Below are positions 17,640 to 26,195 of a stretch of DNA of 64,000 nt, piece by piece (position 1 is the stretch's first letter; every line of letters begins with the position of its first letter). The DNA is taken from contig NZ_VATY01000003.1 in NCBI RefSeq assembly GCF_005885635.1, positions 700,814 through 764,813 of the forward strand. Reading direction: 5' to 3'. The stretch comes from Maribacter algarum (ex Zhang et al. 2020). GTDB lineage: Bacteria > Bacteroidota > Bacteroidia > Flavobacteriales > Flavobacteriaceae. The notes beneath the pieces were generated by a model, which worked only from the letters and a program-made list of their open reading frames with translations, ran no database searches and was not told where the DNA came from. The translations under genes and the position numbers were made by a program.

Positions 17640-18134
17640 GTGAATACCATAACCTTGATAGCAGCTGCTTCAAAAAACAATGCCCTAGGCAAAGACAATG
17701 ATTTATTGTGGCATTTACCCGATGATTTCAAGCGATTTAAAAAGCTTACAACGGGTCATAAAATCATTATGGGAAGAAAGACTTTTGAAAGTTTTCCTAA
17801 GCCATTACCAAATAGAACCCATATCATCATTACGCGAGATAAGGAGTATACTGTTTCTTTTGAAGAGTGTATCGTAGTCCACTCTATTGAAGCGGCATTA
17901 AAACTAGTGCAGAATGATGAAATCTCTTATATCATTGGTGGAGGTGAAATCTATCGACAAGGTGAAAAATTTGCTACTAAAATTGAACTTACACGGGTTC
18001 ACAAAGCCTTTGAAGCAGATACTTTTTTTCCTGAAATTGATTTGAATGATTGGGAACTTATCGAAGAAGAGTACCATCCTCGTGATGAGAAACATCAATA
18101 TGATTTTACCTATTTAACGTACGTTCGCAGGTAG
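17640..18134 (+). CDS. folA: Dihydrofolate reductase
   Basis: It reduces dihydrofolate to tetrahydrofolate with NADPH, completing the thymidylate cycle with ThyA. The 164-residue product begins at GTG (17640), the only start fitting the conserved N-terminus ITLIAAASKNNALGKDNDLLWH. The active-site acid lies in LPDDFKRFK. HKIIMGRKTFESFPKPLPNR and YIIGGGEIYRQ (NADPH-binding) are present. It converges with murI with only two bases between the stop codons. Confidence 0.96.
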   Translation: MNTITLIAAASKNNALGKDNDLLWHLPDDFKRFKKLTTGHKIIMGRKTFESFPKPLPNRTHIIITRDKEYTVSFEECIVVHSIEAALKLVQNDEISYIIGGGEIYRQGEKFATKIELTRVHKAFEADTFFPEIDLNDWELIEEEYHPRDEKHQYDFTYLTYVRR

Positions 18135-18136
18135 AA

Positions 18137-18925
18137 TTAGAAGTCCAGAAATGCCGTTTTCACATTTGACTTTTCTCCCTTCAGAAAGCTTTCCAAAATC
18201 CTAACATCTGCATTTGTGAAAAAATGATGTTTTCCTTTTCCTTCGGATGGATTGCTCAAACCATTTTGCTCTAAAACTGATTTTGTTTGTCTTGCAACCG
18301 CCTCACCAGAATCTATGATTTTTACGTTTTCTGGAAGCATTTCCCTTAAAACTGGAATCAGATATGGGTAATGTGTACATCCTAAAACCAAGTAATCAAT
18401 TTCAGCAGCCAACATTGGAGCCAATTTTATTTCAAGAACACGCTTACTCATAGCGCTATTGGCCATACCAGCTTCGATTAATTTTACTAAACCCGTCCCC
18501 TCCTGTTCGATTATCTGAATTCCCGAAGCATGATTTTTAGAAGTATAATGAAAAAGGCTACTGGACAAAGTCCCTTTTGTTGCCAAAACTCCCACTTTTT
18601 TAGACTGTGATTGTAAAGCAGCTGGTTTTATCGCTGGTTCAATTCCGATAAATGGCACATCATAATTTTCCCGCAAATAGGATATAGCATTTGTGGTAGC
18701 CGTGTTACAAGCAACGACAATTAACTTACAGTCTTTTGCTAGCAAAAATTCGGTGTTCTTTATACTCAATTGTAAAATTTGCTCTTCGGATTTTTCCCCG
18801 TAAGGAGCATTCTTACTATCAGCTAGGTAAATAGTATCCTCATTGGACAGTAGTCCGTTGATTTCCTTCCAGATGGAAGTTCCTCCAACACCCGAGTCAA
18901 AAATACCTATGGGACGATTGTTCAT
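18137..18925 (-). CDS. murI: Glutamate racemase
   Basis: This cytoplasmic, cofactor-free enzyme makes D-glutamate for peptidoglycan. The 262-residue product shows IGIFDSGVGGTSIWKE at the N-terminus and the two catalytic cysteines in VACNTATTNA and LGCTHYPYLIP. It is downstream of the PafA-like phosphatase gene with a ten-base gap, so it is probably co-transcribed with it, without an obvious functional link. Confidence 0.96.
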   Translation of the reverse strand: MNNRPIGIFDSGVGGTSIWKEINGLLSNEDTIYLADSKNAPYGEKSEEQILQLSIKNTEFLLAKDCKLIVVACNTATTNAISYLRENYDVPFIGIEPAIKPAALQSQSKKVGVLATKGTLSSSLFHYTSKNHASGIQIIEQEGTGLVKLIEAGMANSAMSKRVLEIKLAPMLAAEIDYLVLGCTHYPYLIPVLREMLPENVKIIDSGEAVARQTKSVLEQNGLSNPSEGKGKHHFFTNADVRILESFLKGEKSNVKTAFLDF

Positions 18926-18935
18926 GAACTATCTA

Positions 18936-20606
18936 TTATTCCAGCACCTCAGCGATAGGTTCACCCGTTGTTCCATTCGGAAAGGCAATACCTAAAAGTG
19001 TAGCTATTGTAGGAGCAATATCAGGGATTTCCGTTCTATTAACCATGCTTCCCTTCCGAATACCCTTTCCATAAAACAATAAGGGAACATGGGTATCATA
19101 AATCTGGGGTGACCCATGGGTAGAACCGGTTCTTGGATAACTTATAACTCCTGGTTTTAAGACTACCAAAACATCACCTGAACGCTTTTGATTATATCCG
19201 TTTTGGAGAATATAAGGTATTCCCTTGGTATAATTATTTTGCATCATCTGGTGCCCTGTATATACACGGTCAATACCTTTATAATTCAACAATTCATTTG
19301 CAATGGTTTCTTGCACCTTAGCTACTTCGATATCCATATTCTTAATCACCTTATGATCTAAAAAGAATTGATAGTTCGAGAAATTTTTAACCACATTGGC
19401 CGTTCCAAATTTGTATTGCAAAAACGCATTGAACTTTGGTTTAATGGAATCATAAACGAAATAGCCAGCAGGAATTTTTTGATCACTTAAATAAGCAGGT
19501 ACATCTATTGCTCCGTGATCTGCGGTAAGAAAAACAGTATACTCGTCTTTCCCTACTTTTCTATCCAAAGTATTAAGAAGATTTTGCAAATCGACATCCA
19601 ATTGAATGTAAGTATCCTGAACTTCTTTCGAGTTCACACCGAATTTATGTCCAATATAATCGGTACTTGAATAACTAATGGCTAAGAAGTCGGTTGCCTC
19701 ATCCTTTCCTAAATCCTCGCCTTCTATAGCAGCAAGGGCAAAATCCGTAGTTATACGATTACCATACGGAGTATATTTTATAATCTCAAAATCTTTCTTC
19801 TTATCCAAAAGATTAGGCGTGCTATGAGGGAAAGTTGGTGTTTTTTCAGTTTCAAATAATCCTTCATAGGTATTATTGTCACTTCCACTTTCCAAATACG
19901 TATTGATGACCTTAGCCGTATTCCAAGGCTTCTTATATTTTTCTACCGCGTCAGAGGCATTGAAATCATTTACCCATTTTGGAAGTTCCTGCATATAATA
20001 CGTACTTGTAATCCAATCGCCTTCATCTGCTCCATGAAACCAATAAGCCGCGTTCGCTGTATGTCCACCTGGCAAAACTGCCCCTCGGTCTTTTAAAGCA
20101 ACCGCAACTGTCTTTCCTCTCATTTGGGTATGCAGTCGTAACTCGTCAGTAATAGTTGTCACGTTCATTCTATGTGGAGACATTTTACCTGCTTCCGAAG
20201 CAGTACCAACAGATGTATAACGGTCGTCTGAAGCACAATAAACACTGATACCGGCTTCCTTGTCGTACCAATTGTTACCTATCACGCCATGAGTCGCAGG
20301 TGCCGCCCCAGTATACACTGAAGTATGCCCAGGGCCCGTACTTGTAGGTGCATAATTGAAATGATTGTTCTTGCAATTGAAACCCTCATTGACCAAACGT
20401 TTAAATCCACCTTCATCAAAATGGTTCCAAAATCGAGTGAGATAATCATATCGCATTTGATCCACAACAATGCCTACTACTAACTTGGGTGAAGTCTTTA
20501 GATTGGTATTCTCATTGTTCTTTTGATTTTTTTGCCCGAAACCATTCAGAGTCCCGAAAAGAATGAGACATAGTACTACAAGTAATAGTTGATTTTTCTT
20601 TTGCAT
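18936..20606 (-). CDS. pafA: PafA-like alkaline phosphatase (phosphodiesterase superfamily)
   Basis: The 556-residue product has a signal peptide (to about residue 24, ending GFGQ) and the metal-site pattern of the alkaline phosphatase superfamily: GIVVDQMRYDYL, the Thr nucleophile region APTSTGPGHTSVYTG (about 86-100), FLTADHGA and GSTHGSPQIYD. This architecture matches the phosphate-irrepressible phosphatase PafA of Bacteroidota, which releases phosphate from organic esters in the periplasm. A phosphodiesterase specificity cannot be excluded by eye. Confidence 0.8.
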   Translation of the reverse strand: MQKKNQLLLVVLCLILFGTLNGFGQKNQKNNENTNLKTSPKLVVGIVVDQMRYDYLTRFWNHFDEGGFKRLVNEGFNCKNNHFNYAPTSTGPGHTSVYTGAAPATHGVIGNNWYDKEAGISVYCASDDRYTSVGTASEAGKMSPHRMNVTTITDELRLHTQMRGKTVAVALKDRGAVLPGGHTANAAYWFHGADEGDWITSTYYMQELPKWVNDFNASDAVEKYKKPWNTAKVINTYLESGSDNNTYEGLFETEKTPTFPHSTPNLLDKKKDFEIIKYTPYGNRITTDFALAAIEGEDLGKDEATDFLAISYSSTDYIGHKFGVNSKEVQDTYIQLDVDLQNLLNTLDRKVGKDEYTVFLTADHGAIDVPAYLSDQKIPAGYFVYDSIKPKFNAFLQYKFGTANVVKNFSNYQFFLDHKVIKNMDIEVAKVQETIANELLNYKGIDRVYTGHQMMQNNYTKGIPYILQNGYNQKRSGDVLVVLKPGVISYPRTGSTHGSPQIYDTHVPLLFYGKGIRKGSMVNRTEIPDIAPTIATLLGIAFPNGTTGEPIAEVLE

Positions 20607-20719
20607 ATTGCCATTTGTTGAAAGAGTAAAAGTAAATAAAATACCTCTTTTAAAATCTAAATCACAGTTAAGAGAATGTTTTATTCTTATTTTTACATCA
20701 AGATGTCTAATTTCATTTG

Positions 20720-21457
20720 ATGAAGTATTTAACTGATATTGGGGGCTACGCGATTATGGTCATTGACCTTTTCAAAAAGCCTACCAAATGGAGAATCATG
20801 AAGAATTTGATTCTCAAGGAGATAGATGAACTCATCTTCGGGTCGTTAGGTATTATTGTTTTTATATCCTTTTTTATTGGTGCGGTTGTTTCAATTCAAA
20901 CTGCCATGAACCTTACTAGCGATTTAATCCCAAAGAACTTAATAGGTTTTGCTACACGTCAGTCCATTATTTTAGAATTCGCACCAACTTTTTGTTCTGT
21001 AATCATGGCCGGTAAAGTGGGTTCTTTTATTACCTCTAGTATAGGTACTATGCGTGTAACAGAGCAAATAGATGCGCTTGAAGTCATGGGTGTTAATGCC
21101 TTGAATTATCTTGTTTTTCCAAAAATCGTTGCCATGATGTTATATCCATTCATCATTTCAGTAGCTATGTATGTCGGTATTTTCGGTGGATGGTTCGCTG
21201 GGGTTTTTGGGGGGTTTATTACTAGTGCAGATTTTGTAGAAGGAGTTACTATGGATTTCATTCCTTTTCATGTTACGTATTCTTTTATAAAGACCTTTGT
21301 ATTCGCATTTCTGTTAGCCACAATTCCATCATACCATGGATTTTATATGAAAGGTGGTGCTCTTGAGGTCGGAAAGGCAAGTACAACTTCCTTTGTATGG
21401 ACGAGTGTGGTCATTATTATCACAAATTATGTTCTAACCCAACTATTACTTACCTAA
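20720..21457 (+). CDS. mlaE: MlaE-family ABC transporter permease (lipid transport)
   Basis: The start is the ATG at 20720; a TTG one codon earlier is less likely. The 245-residue inner-membrane protein has the MlaE pattern: long hydrophobic segments, the EFAPTFCSVIMAGKVGSFITS loop, IGTMRVTEQIDALEVMGVN (coupling region) and SYHGFYMKGGALEVGKAST. Such permeases move phospholipids between the inner and outer membrane. Its TAA stop overlaps the ATG of the ATPase gene by one base, indicating translational coupling. Confidence 0.92.
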   Translation: MKYLTDIGGYAIMVIDLFKKPTKWRIMKNLILKEIDELIFGSLGIIVFISFFIGAVVSIQTAMNLTSDLIPKNLIGFATRQSIILEFAPTFCSVIMAGKVGSFITSSIGTMRVTEQIDALEVMGVNALNYLVFPKIVAMMLYPFIISVAMYVGIFGGWFAGVFGGFITSADFVEGVTMDFIPFHVTYSFIKTFVFAFLLATIPSYHGFYMKGGALEVGKASTTSFVWTSVVIIITNYVLTQLLLT

Positions 21458-22224
21458 TGATTGAAGTAGAAAACATACATAAGTCTTTTGATGATGCTCA
21501 TATCTTAAAGGGAATAACGACTACTTTTGATACCGGAAAGACGAATCTTATCATCGGACAAAGTGGATCAGGAAAAACGGTTTTCCTAAAGTGTTTATTA
21601 GGGTTATTTGAACCAACTGAAGGTAAAATCTGTTATGACGGACAAAACTTTTCGGAACTCTCAAGTCAAGAACAACGGGCGCTAAAGGAAGATATGGGCA
21701 TGGTTTTTCAAGGAAGCGCTCTTTTTGACGGCCTCACTGTAGCGGGCAACGTAATGTTTCCGCTCGAAATGTTTACAAAACTCTCCAAGTCTGAAATGGA
21801 AGACCGCGTGAATATTGTTTTAAATAGGGTCAATCTTGTTGATGCGCATCATAAATACCCATCAGAAATTTCAGGAGGTATGCAAAAAAGGGTGGCTATT
21901 GCTAGAGCTATTGTTATGAATCCTCAATATTTGTTCTGTGATGAACCTAATTCAGGATTAGACCCAAGAACCGCCATTGTAATTGATAATCTTATCAAAG
22001 AGATTACCGAGGAATATAATATTACAACTGTTATCAATACACATGATATGAATTCGGTGATGGAGATTGGGGAAAAAATACTATTCCTCAAAGACGGGCT
22101 CAAAGAATGGGAAGGTACAAAACATGAAATTTTTAAAACCGATAATGAAGCAGTAACTAATTTTGTGTACTCCTCCGAACTTTTCAAAAAGGTACGGCAG
22201 ATGTATATTGAAGAGCGGAATTAA
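21457..22224 (+). CDS. mlaF: MlaF-family ABC transporter ATPase
   Basis: The start is the ATG at 21457 inside the TAATG overlap with mlaE; the longer frame would run through the permease gene. The 255-residue product has Walker A GQSGSGKT, signature ISGGMQKR, Walker B YLFCDEPNSGLDP and the switch His in NTHDM. It powers MlaE-type lipid transport. No mlaD (MCE domain) gene follows; the next gene is convergent, so the substrate-binding subunit must be encoded elsewhere. Confidence 0.93.
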   Translation: MIEVENIHKSFDDAHILKGITTTFDTGKTNLIIGQSGSGKTVFLKCLLGLFEPTEGKICYDGQNFSELSSQEQRALKEDMGMVFQGSALFDGLTVAGNVMFPLEMFTKLSKSEMEDRVNIVLNRVNLVDAHHKYPSEISGGMQKRVAIARAIVMNPQYLFCDEPNSGLDPRTAIVIDNLIKEITEEYNITTVINTHDMNSVMEIGEKILFLKDGLKEWEGTKHEIFKTDNEAVTNFVYSSELFKKVRQMYIEERN

Positions 22225-22267
22225 ATCATTCAATATTTATTGATAAAACATCAATCTTGAATGATTT
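22223..22267. terminator. Nested inverted repeat at the mlaF / DUF389 convergence
   Basis: AAATCATTCAA (22223-22233) pairs with TTGAATGATTT (22257-22267), and inside it ATTGAT and ATCAAT form a second stem. It overlaps both gene ends and probably acts as a shared AT-rich terminator. Confidence 0.45.
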
Positions 22268-23720
22268 CAGTTAATAATATCGTACTATCTTTTAATCGTA
22301 TTCTTAACCAATTGTGGAGTTTCTTTGCGTCTTTCACAATTTCTACCCTTTTCGCATCACGTTTCCATTTTGCCTCAAAAACCGAGACGGTATCTAATTT
22401 TTTAAAATCTGTTCGAATGGCATTTGAAAAAGCTAAATACTCTAAGTTCTCATAGTTTGATTGTGCCTCGGCGCTGATATCTTGAAATGGAATTTGTTTT
22501 GCGTTCAATTTATTCAAACGTTGCAACTGAGATTCTAGTAATCGAATTTTTTCATCTTTACTTAAGAGTTCATTCTTTTGAGATTTATAAAGTTCTTCCA
22601 TCATCTCAATTTGATTTCCTTGTTCACTCTGAGAGCCTTGAATAATCTTAAGTTCACTGTCTTCTAAATCGTCATATGATTTCATATTCGCTTTCCAGGT
22701 AGCAACAACACCCTCTGGCACACCTTCATTTCCCATAAAAATCAATTCAATGGCAGAAGGCTCATCGCGATTGTATTGTAAAACCGATAAATCCTTCAAA
22801 AATCTACCATCTTTGGTGAATTTATACGGAGTAATATTTTCCTGAATAAAAGCACTTGCATCACTTTTAAACTTGAATTCTTGATAAACCCCCCAGAAAA
22901 TCCAACCGGCCGGAATCATTACAGCCAAAGCCGTTAAAGAAACCAATCGCGCTATTAGTCTTCTTCTGGCCGAATTTGCATAGCGTACCATAGGAAAACG
23001 TAATATTTTCAAAACCAAAAAAGTGGCCAACGCGATAAATATGGTGTTTATTCCGAAAAGCAATAAAGCGCCTCCGGCATAATCCCACCTCCCTATCGCT
23101 AAACCAAAACCTACAGTACACAACGGAGGCATTAAAGCTGTAGCAATTGCAACCCCGAAAATCACACTAGCAATAGTCCCTTTTTTGGCTCGGGCAATTA
23201 CCAAAGCTAGACCACCAAAAAAAGCAATTAATACATCACGAATATCTGGTTTGGTTCTGGCTAATAACTCAGAAGACTCCTCTTGTAAAGGAAAGGCATA
23301 GAAAAATAAAAAGGCGGTTAATACACTTAAAACAACCATTACAGCCAAATTTTTAAGTGACCTTCTTAAGGTATCAATATCATTAATCGCAAGAGACATC
23401 CCCATACCCAAAATAGGTCCCATCAAAGGGGAAATTAACATCGCACCGATAACCACAGCCGTTGAATTGGCATTCAAACCAACAGATGCAATAAAAATAG
23501 AGCAGATTAGAATCCAAGAGGTATGCCCTTTCATTGGAATATCAGCGATGATAGCCTCCTTCGTAGCATCTTGGTCCGTATTGCTCCTAATATCTAAGAG
23601 CTCGACAAGAAACTTTTTAGTGCTTCCGAGCAATCCCTGAAAGTCCTTCTTAACTTCTTCTTTACTTTCAACAGGTTCTTCTAAATGTGATAAATTATCT
23701 GGTTCTAATTCTTCACTCAT
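22251..23720 (-). CDS. DUF389 membrane protein
   Basis: The 489-residue product has an N-terminal soluble segment, then six or so membrane helices (about residues 70-270) bearing the DUF389 hallmarks SVGLNANSTAVVIGAMLISPLMGPILGMG and GVAIATALMPPLCTVGFGLA. A C-terminal region with a coiled-coil-like stretch follows (about 355-400). The family is widespread and has no defined transport substrate. Its start is two bases after the manC stop, so the two genes are very probably one transcript. Confidence 0.85.
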   Translation of the reverse strand: MSEELEPDNLSHLEEPVESKEEVKKDFQGLLGSTKKFLVELLDIRSNTDQDATKEAIIADIPMKGHTSWILICSIFIASVGLNANSTAVVIGAMLISPLMGPILGMGMSLAINDIDTLRRSLKNLAVMVVLSVLTAFLFFYAFPLQEESSELLARTKPDIRDVLIAFFGGLALVIARAKKGTIASVIFGVAIATALMPPLCTVGFGLAIGRWDYAGGALLLFGINTIFIALATFLVLKILRFPMVRYANSARRRLIARLVSLTALAVMIPAGWIFWGVYQEFKFKSDASAFIQENITPYKFTKDGRFLKDLSVLQYNRDEPSAIELIFMGNEGVPEGVVATWKANMKSYDDLEDSELKIIQGSQSEQGNQIEMMEELYKSQKNELLSKDEKIRLLESQLQRLNKLNAKQIPFQDISAEAQSNYENLEYLAFSNAIRTDFKKLDTVSVFEAKWKRDAKRVEIVKDAKKLHNWLRIRLKDSTILLTEIIQD

Positions 23721-23722
23721 GG

Positions 23723-24802
23723 TTAGGCATATTGGTCTCCAAATGTATCTTTTACTTTGTTTAAAACTTGTTTGATATCTTGTTCTTTCGATTTGGGATA
23801 AATGAGAAGCACTTCCTCTTTGTCTACAATAATATAATCATTTAATCCGTCTACGACAACGACTTTGCCTTTGGGAGAACGAATCATATTACCGGAAGCG
23901 TCTTCAGCCAGAACTTGAGCCCCAACCACGGCGTTTTCCGTTTCTCCATCATTCATTTTATCATAAAGCGAACCCCACGTACCTAAATCGTTCCAATCAA
24001 AAGTAGCTGGAAGGACAAAAATGGATTTAGAGTTTTCTAGTATGGCATAGTCAATAGAAATATTTTCCGCCTTCGGATAGTTTTCTTTAATAAAGGCTGA
24101 TTCCTCACCAGTATTGTAACAATACATTCCTGATTCAAACAAGTCGAATTGTTCTTTTTGATACTTTTCAAAGGCGTTTACTATAGTTTTTACACTCCAC
24201 ATAAAAATGCCCGCATTCCATAGAAAATTACCTTGTGCCAGAAACTCTTTTGCCGTTTCATAGTCCGGTTTTTCCCTAAACTGATTCACTTTCTTGAGTC
24301 CGGCTTCACTATCTCTTTCATATTCAATATAGCCAAAGCCCGTATTCGGAAAGGAAGGTTTTATACCTAAAGTACAAAGCACCTCTTCTTTCTGGCATTT
24401 TTCAAAACAAGTCGTAACATCCTTTGCAAAAGCTTCTTCATCTTCAATCCAGTGATCACTTGGTGCAACTATCATCACTCCATCAGGGTTCATTTTTTGA
24501 ATCTTCATTGCTGCATATAAAATACAAGGTGCCGTATTGCGCATCGCTGGCTCCAAAACTACTTGCTCCTGTTTTACCAAAGGCAATTGCTCTAAAACCA
24601 AGTCATTATAACGCTCATTGGTCAGAATCAAAATATTCTCAGTCGGCACAAACTTATTCAATCGCTTAAAGGTCTTCTGAATCAGAGTGTCACCGGTACC
24701 CAGCATATCGTGAAACTGTTTTGGGTAACTAGATGTACTTATCGGCCAAAATCGAGATCCAACTCCACCTGCCATTAAAACTGCGTAGTAATTTTTGTTC
24801 AT
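23723..24802 (-). CDS. manC: Mannose-1-phosphate guanylyltransferase
   Basis: It makes GDP-mannose from mannose-1-phosphate and GTP, a precursor for surface glycans and fucose-type sugars. The 359-residue product has the nucleotidyltransferase signature MAGGVGSRFWPISTSSYPKQF at the N-terminus, IVAPSDHW, and FVLPATFDWNDLGTWGSLY. It lacks the C-terminal phosphomannose isomerase domain of the longer bifunctional enzymes. It is co-directional with DUF389 (two-base gap). Confidence 0.93.
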   Translation of the reverse strand: MNKNYYAVLMAGGVGSRFWPISTSSYPKQFHDMLGTGDTLIQKTFKRLNKFVPTENILILTNERYNDLVLEQLPLVKQEQVVLEPAMRNTAPCILYAAMKIQKMNPDGVMIVAPSDHWIEDEEAFAKDVTTCFEKCQKEEVLCTLGIKPSFPNTGFGYIEYERDSEAGLKKVNQFREKPDYETAKEFLAQGNFLWNAGIFMWSVKTIVNAFEKYQKEQFDLFESGMYCYNTGEESAFIKENYPKAENISIDYAILENSKSIFVLPATFDWNDLGTWGSLYDKMNDGETENAVVGAQVLAEDASGNMIRSPKGKVVVVDGLNDYIIVDKEEVLLIYPKSKEQDIKQVLNKVKDTFGDQYA

Positions 24803-24896
24803 TGCTTATTTCAATTCAACTTGTTATTAATTCAAATTCGGCATTAGGTTACCCTGCAACTGCACTTAGGATGACACTTTACGATCAATTGCTATT

Positions 24897-25499
24897 CTAG
24901 CTCTTGATTAGCTCAACCTCAGCATTGGGTTGAAACAAGTACATTTTACCACTAGCCATTTCAACACACTCATAGCGTTTCACCCGCCGATTACCTTTTT
25001 TATAGATTTTGCCATTGTAAAGGCGAAAAACACTCCCCAAAGGTAATTCAAAAACGTAGGATTTATCGCTTTGTTGCTCATCATAGCTTTTCAAAGCTAC
25101 TGATAACTGTGCATCAGTACTGCTGCTTGCTTTGGGATTTCTAAAATGACGCGCCAATAGGGGAAGTAATTTTGGAGGAAAAACTTCTGGCCGAATAAAA
25201 GGAAGCATCAAATGTTGAAAGGTATGTTTCCACTCTTTGCCATGGGGCTTTATTTGCCAACCATACTTTTCAAAAGCTGCTAAATGAGCAATCTCATGAA
25301 CTAGTGTAATCAAAAATCGATACTTATTTAAAGTAGCATTGACCGTAATTTGGTGTCTTCCATCTGGCATTCTGCGGTAATCACCATGGCGTGTAACTCT
25401 TTCGTTCACGATTTTCAAGTGGACCTCGGTATTCTGAATTAGTTCAAGACATGAAGCAACCGCTCTTTCCGGTAAGTATTTTTTTAGGATATCATCCAT
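24897..25499 (-). CDS. SprT-like zinc metalloprotease-fold protein
   Basis: The start is set at the ATG at 25499 (MDDILKKYLPERAVAS) because the longer frame opens with TTG. The 200-residue product has the zinc motif HEIAH followed by AAFEKYGWQIKPHGKEWK, typical of SprT-like domains, plus a C-terminal small beta region (YECVEMASGKMYLF). SPRTN relatives digest DNA-protein crosslinks; whether bacterial members do so is not settled. It follows the HAD gene by 22 bases. Confidence 0.85.
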   Translation of the reverse strand: MDDILKKYLPERAVASCLELIQNTEVHLKIVNERVTRHGDYRRMPDGRHQITVNATLNKYRFLITLVHEIAHLAAFEKYGWQIKPHGKEWKHTFQHLMLPFIRPEVFPPKLLPLLARHFRNPKASSSTDAQLSVALKSYDEQQSDKSYVFELPLGSVFRLYNGKIYKKGNRRVKRYECVEMASGKMYLFQPNAEVELIKS

Positions 25500-25521
25500 T
25501 GAACACAAAAATAGTTCAAGT

Positions 25522-26169
25522 TTAGCGATTCCCGGAAATCATAGGTAAAAGTACATCCATAGAATAAAATATTTTGTCTACATTATCCTGAAAATTTTCT
25601 TGGATACCATTAGGGGAATAGCCGAAAACATCAAACCCTCCAGACTTTGCAGCTTCGACTCCAATAGGGGTATCCTCAATTACAAGACATTCTTTAGGAG
25701 TATAACCCATTGTCGTGGCAGCGTGAAGAAAGACGGCAGGGTCGGGTTTCCACTTTTCAATATCATAACAACTAAAAATATTTTCATTAAAATAGGATAA
25801 CAGCCCCGTGGTCTTTAGGTTTAATCTTATTTTTTCTTGAGGGCCACTTGAAGCAACACAAAAAGAAATATTCAACTCTTTCAAAACATCCTCTACTCCA
25901 GTTACGGGCTGCAAATTGTTTTTAAATATTTCAAAGGAGCGTTTGCGGTATTCACGCTCAAAATCCTTTGGTAATACTTTACCCACTATAGATTCAATTT
26001 GTTGAATGCAGTCTTTCAAAAAACCTCCTTTAAAATTTTCAAGAGCAAATGAAAGATTGATATTTGCTCCATATTCATTAGCTAAATCTACCATGACCTG
26101 ATTTCCTAGCACTTCACTATCTACTAAAACTCCATCGCAATCAAAGATGATACATTTATAATGTTTCAT
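25522..26169 (-). CDS. HAD-superfamily phosphatase, beta-phosphoglucomutase-like
   Basis: The 215-residue product has HAD motif I FDCDGVLVDSE (nucleophile and acid/base Asp), the Ser of motif II in ASSGP, motif III Lys in KWKPDPAVF and motif IV VIEDTPIGVEAAKSGG, with a helical cap between motifs I and II. It belongs to the subfamily of sugar-phosphate phosphatases and mutases; the substrate cannot be told. It sits between the 914-residue envelope protein gene and sprT-like, same strand, short gaps. Confidence 0.88.
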   Translation of the reverse strand: MKHYKCIIFDCDGVLVDSEVLGNQVMVDLANEYGANINLSFALENFKGGFLKDCIQQIESIVGKVLPKDFEREYRKRSFEIFKNNLQPVTGVEDVLKELNISFCVASSGPQEKIRLNLKTTGLLSYFNENIFSCYDIEKWKPDPAVFLHAATTMGYTPKECLVIEDTPIGVEAAKSGGFDVFGYSPNGIQENFQDNVDKIFYSMDVLLPMISGNR

Positions 26170-26195
26170 GGTTTAGTTTAATTTTGTCAGAGAGA

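Noticed and set aside
25506..25508. TTG start for the SprT-like gene
   Set aside because: An ATG three codons later gives a normal N-terminus.
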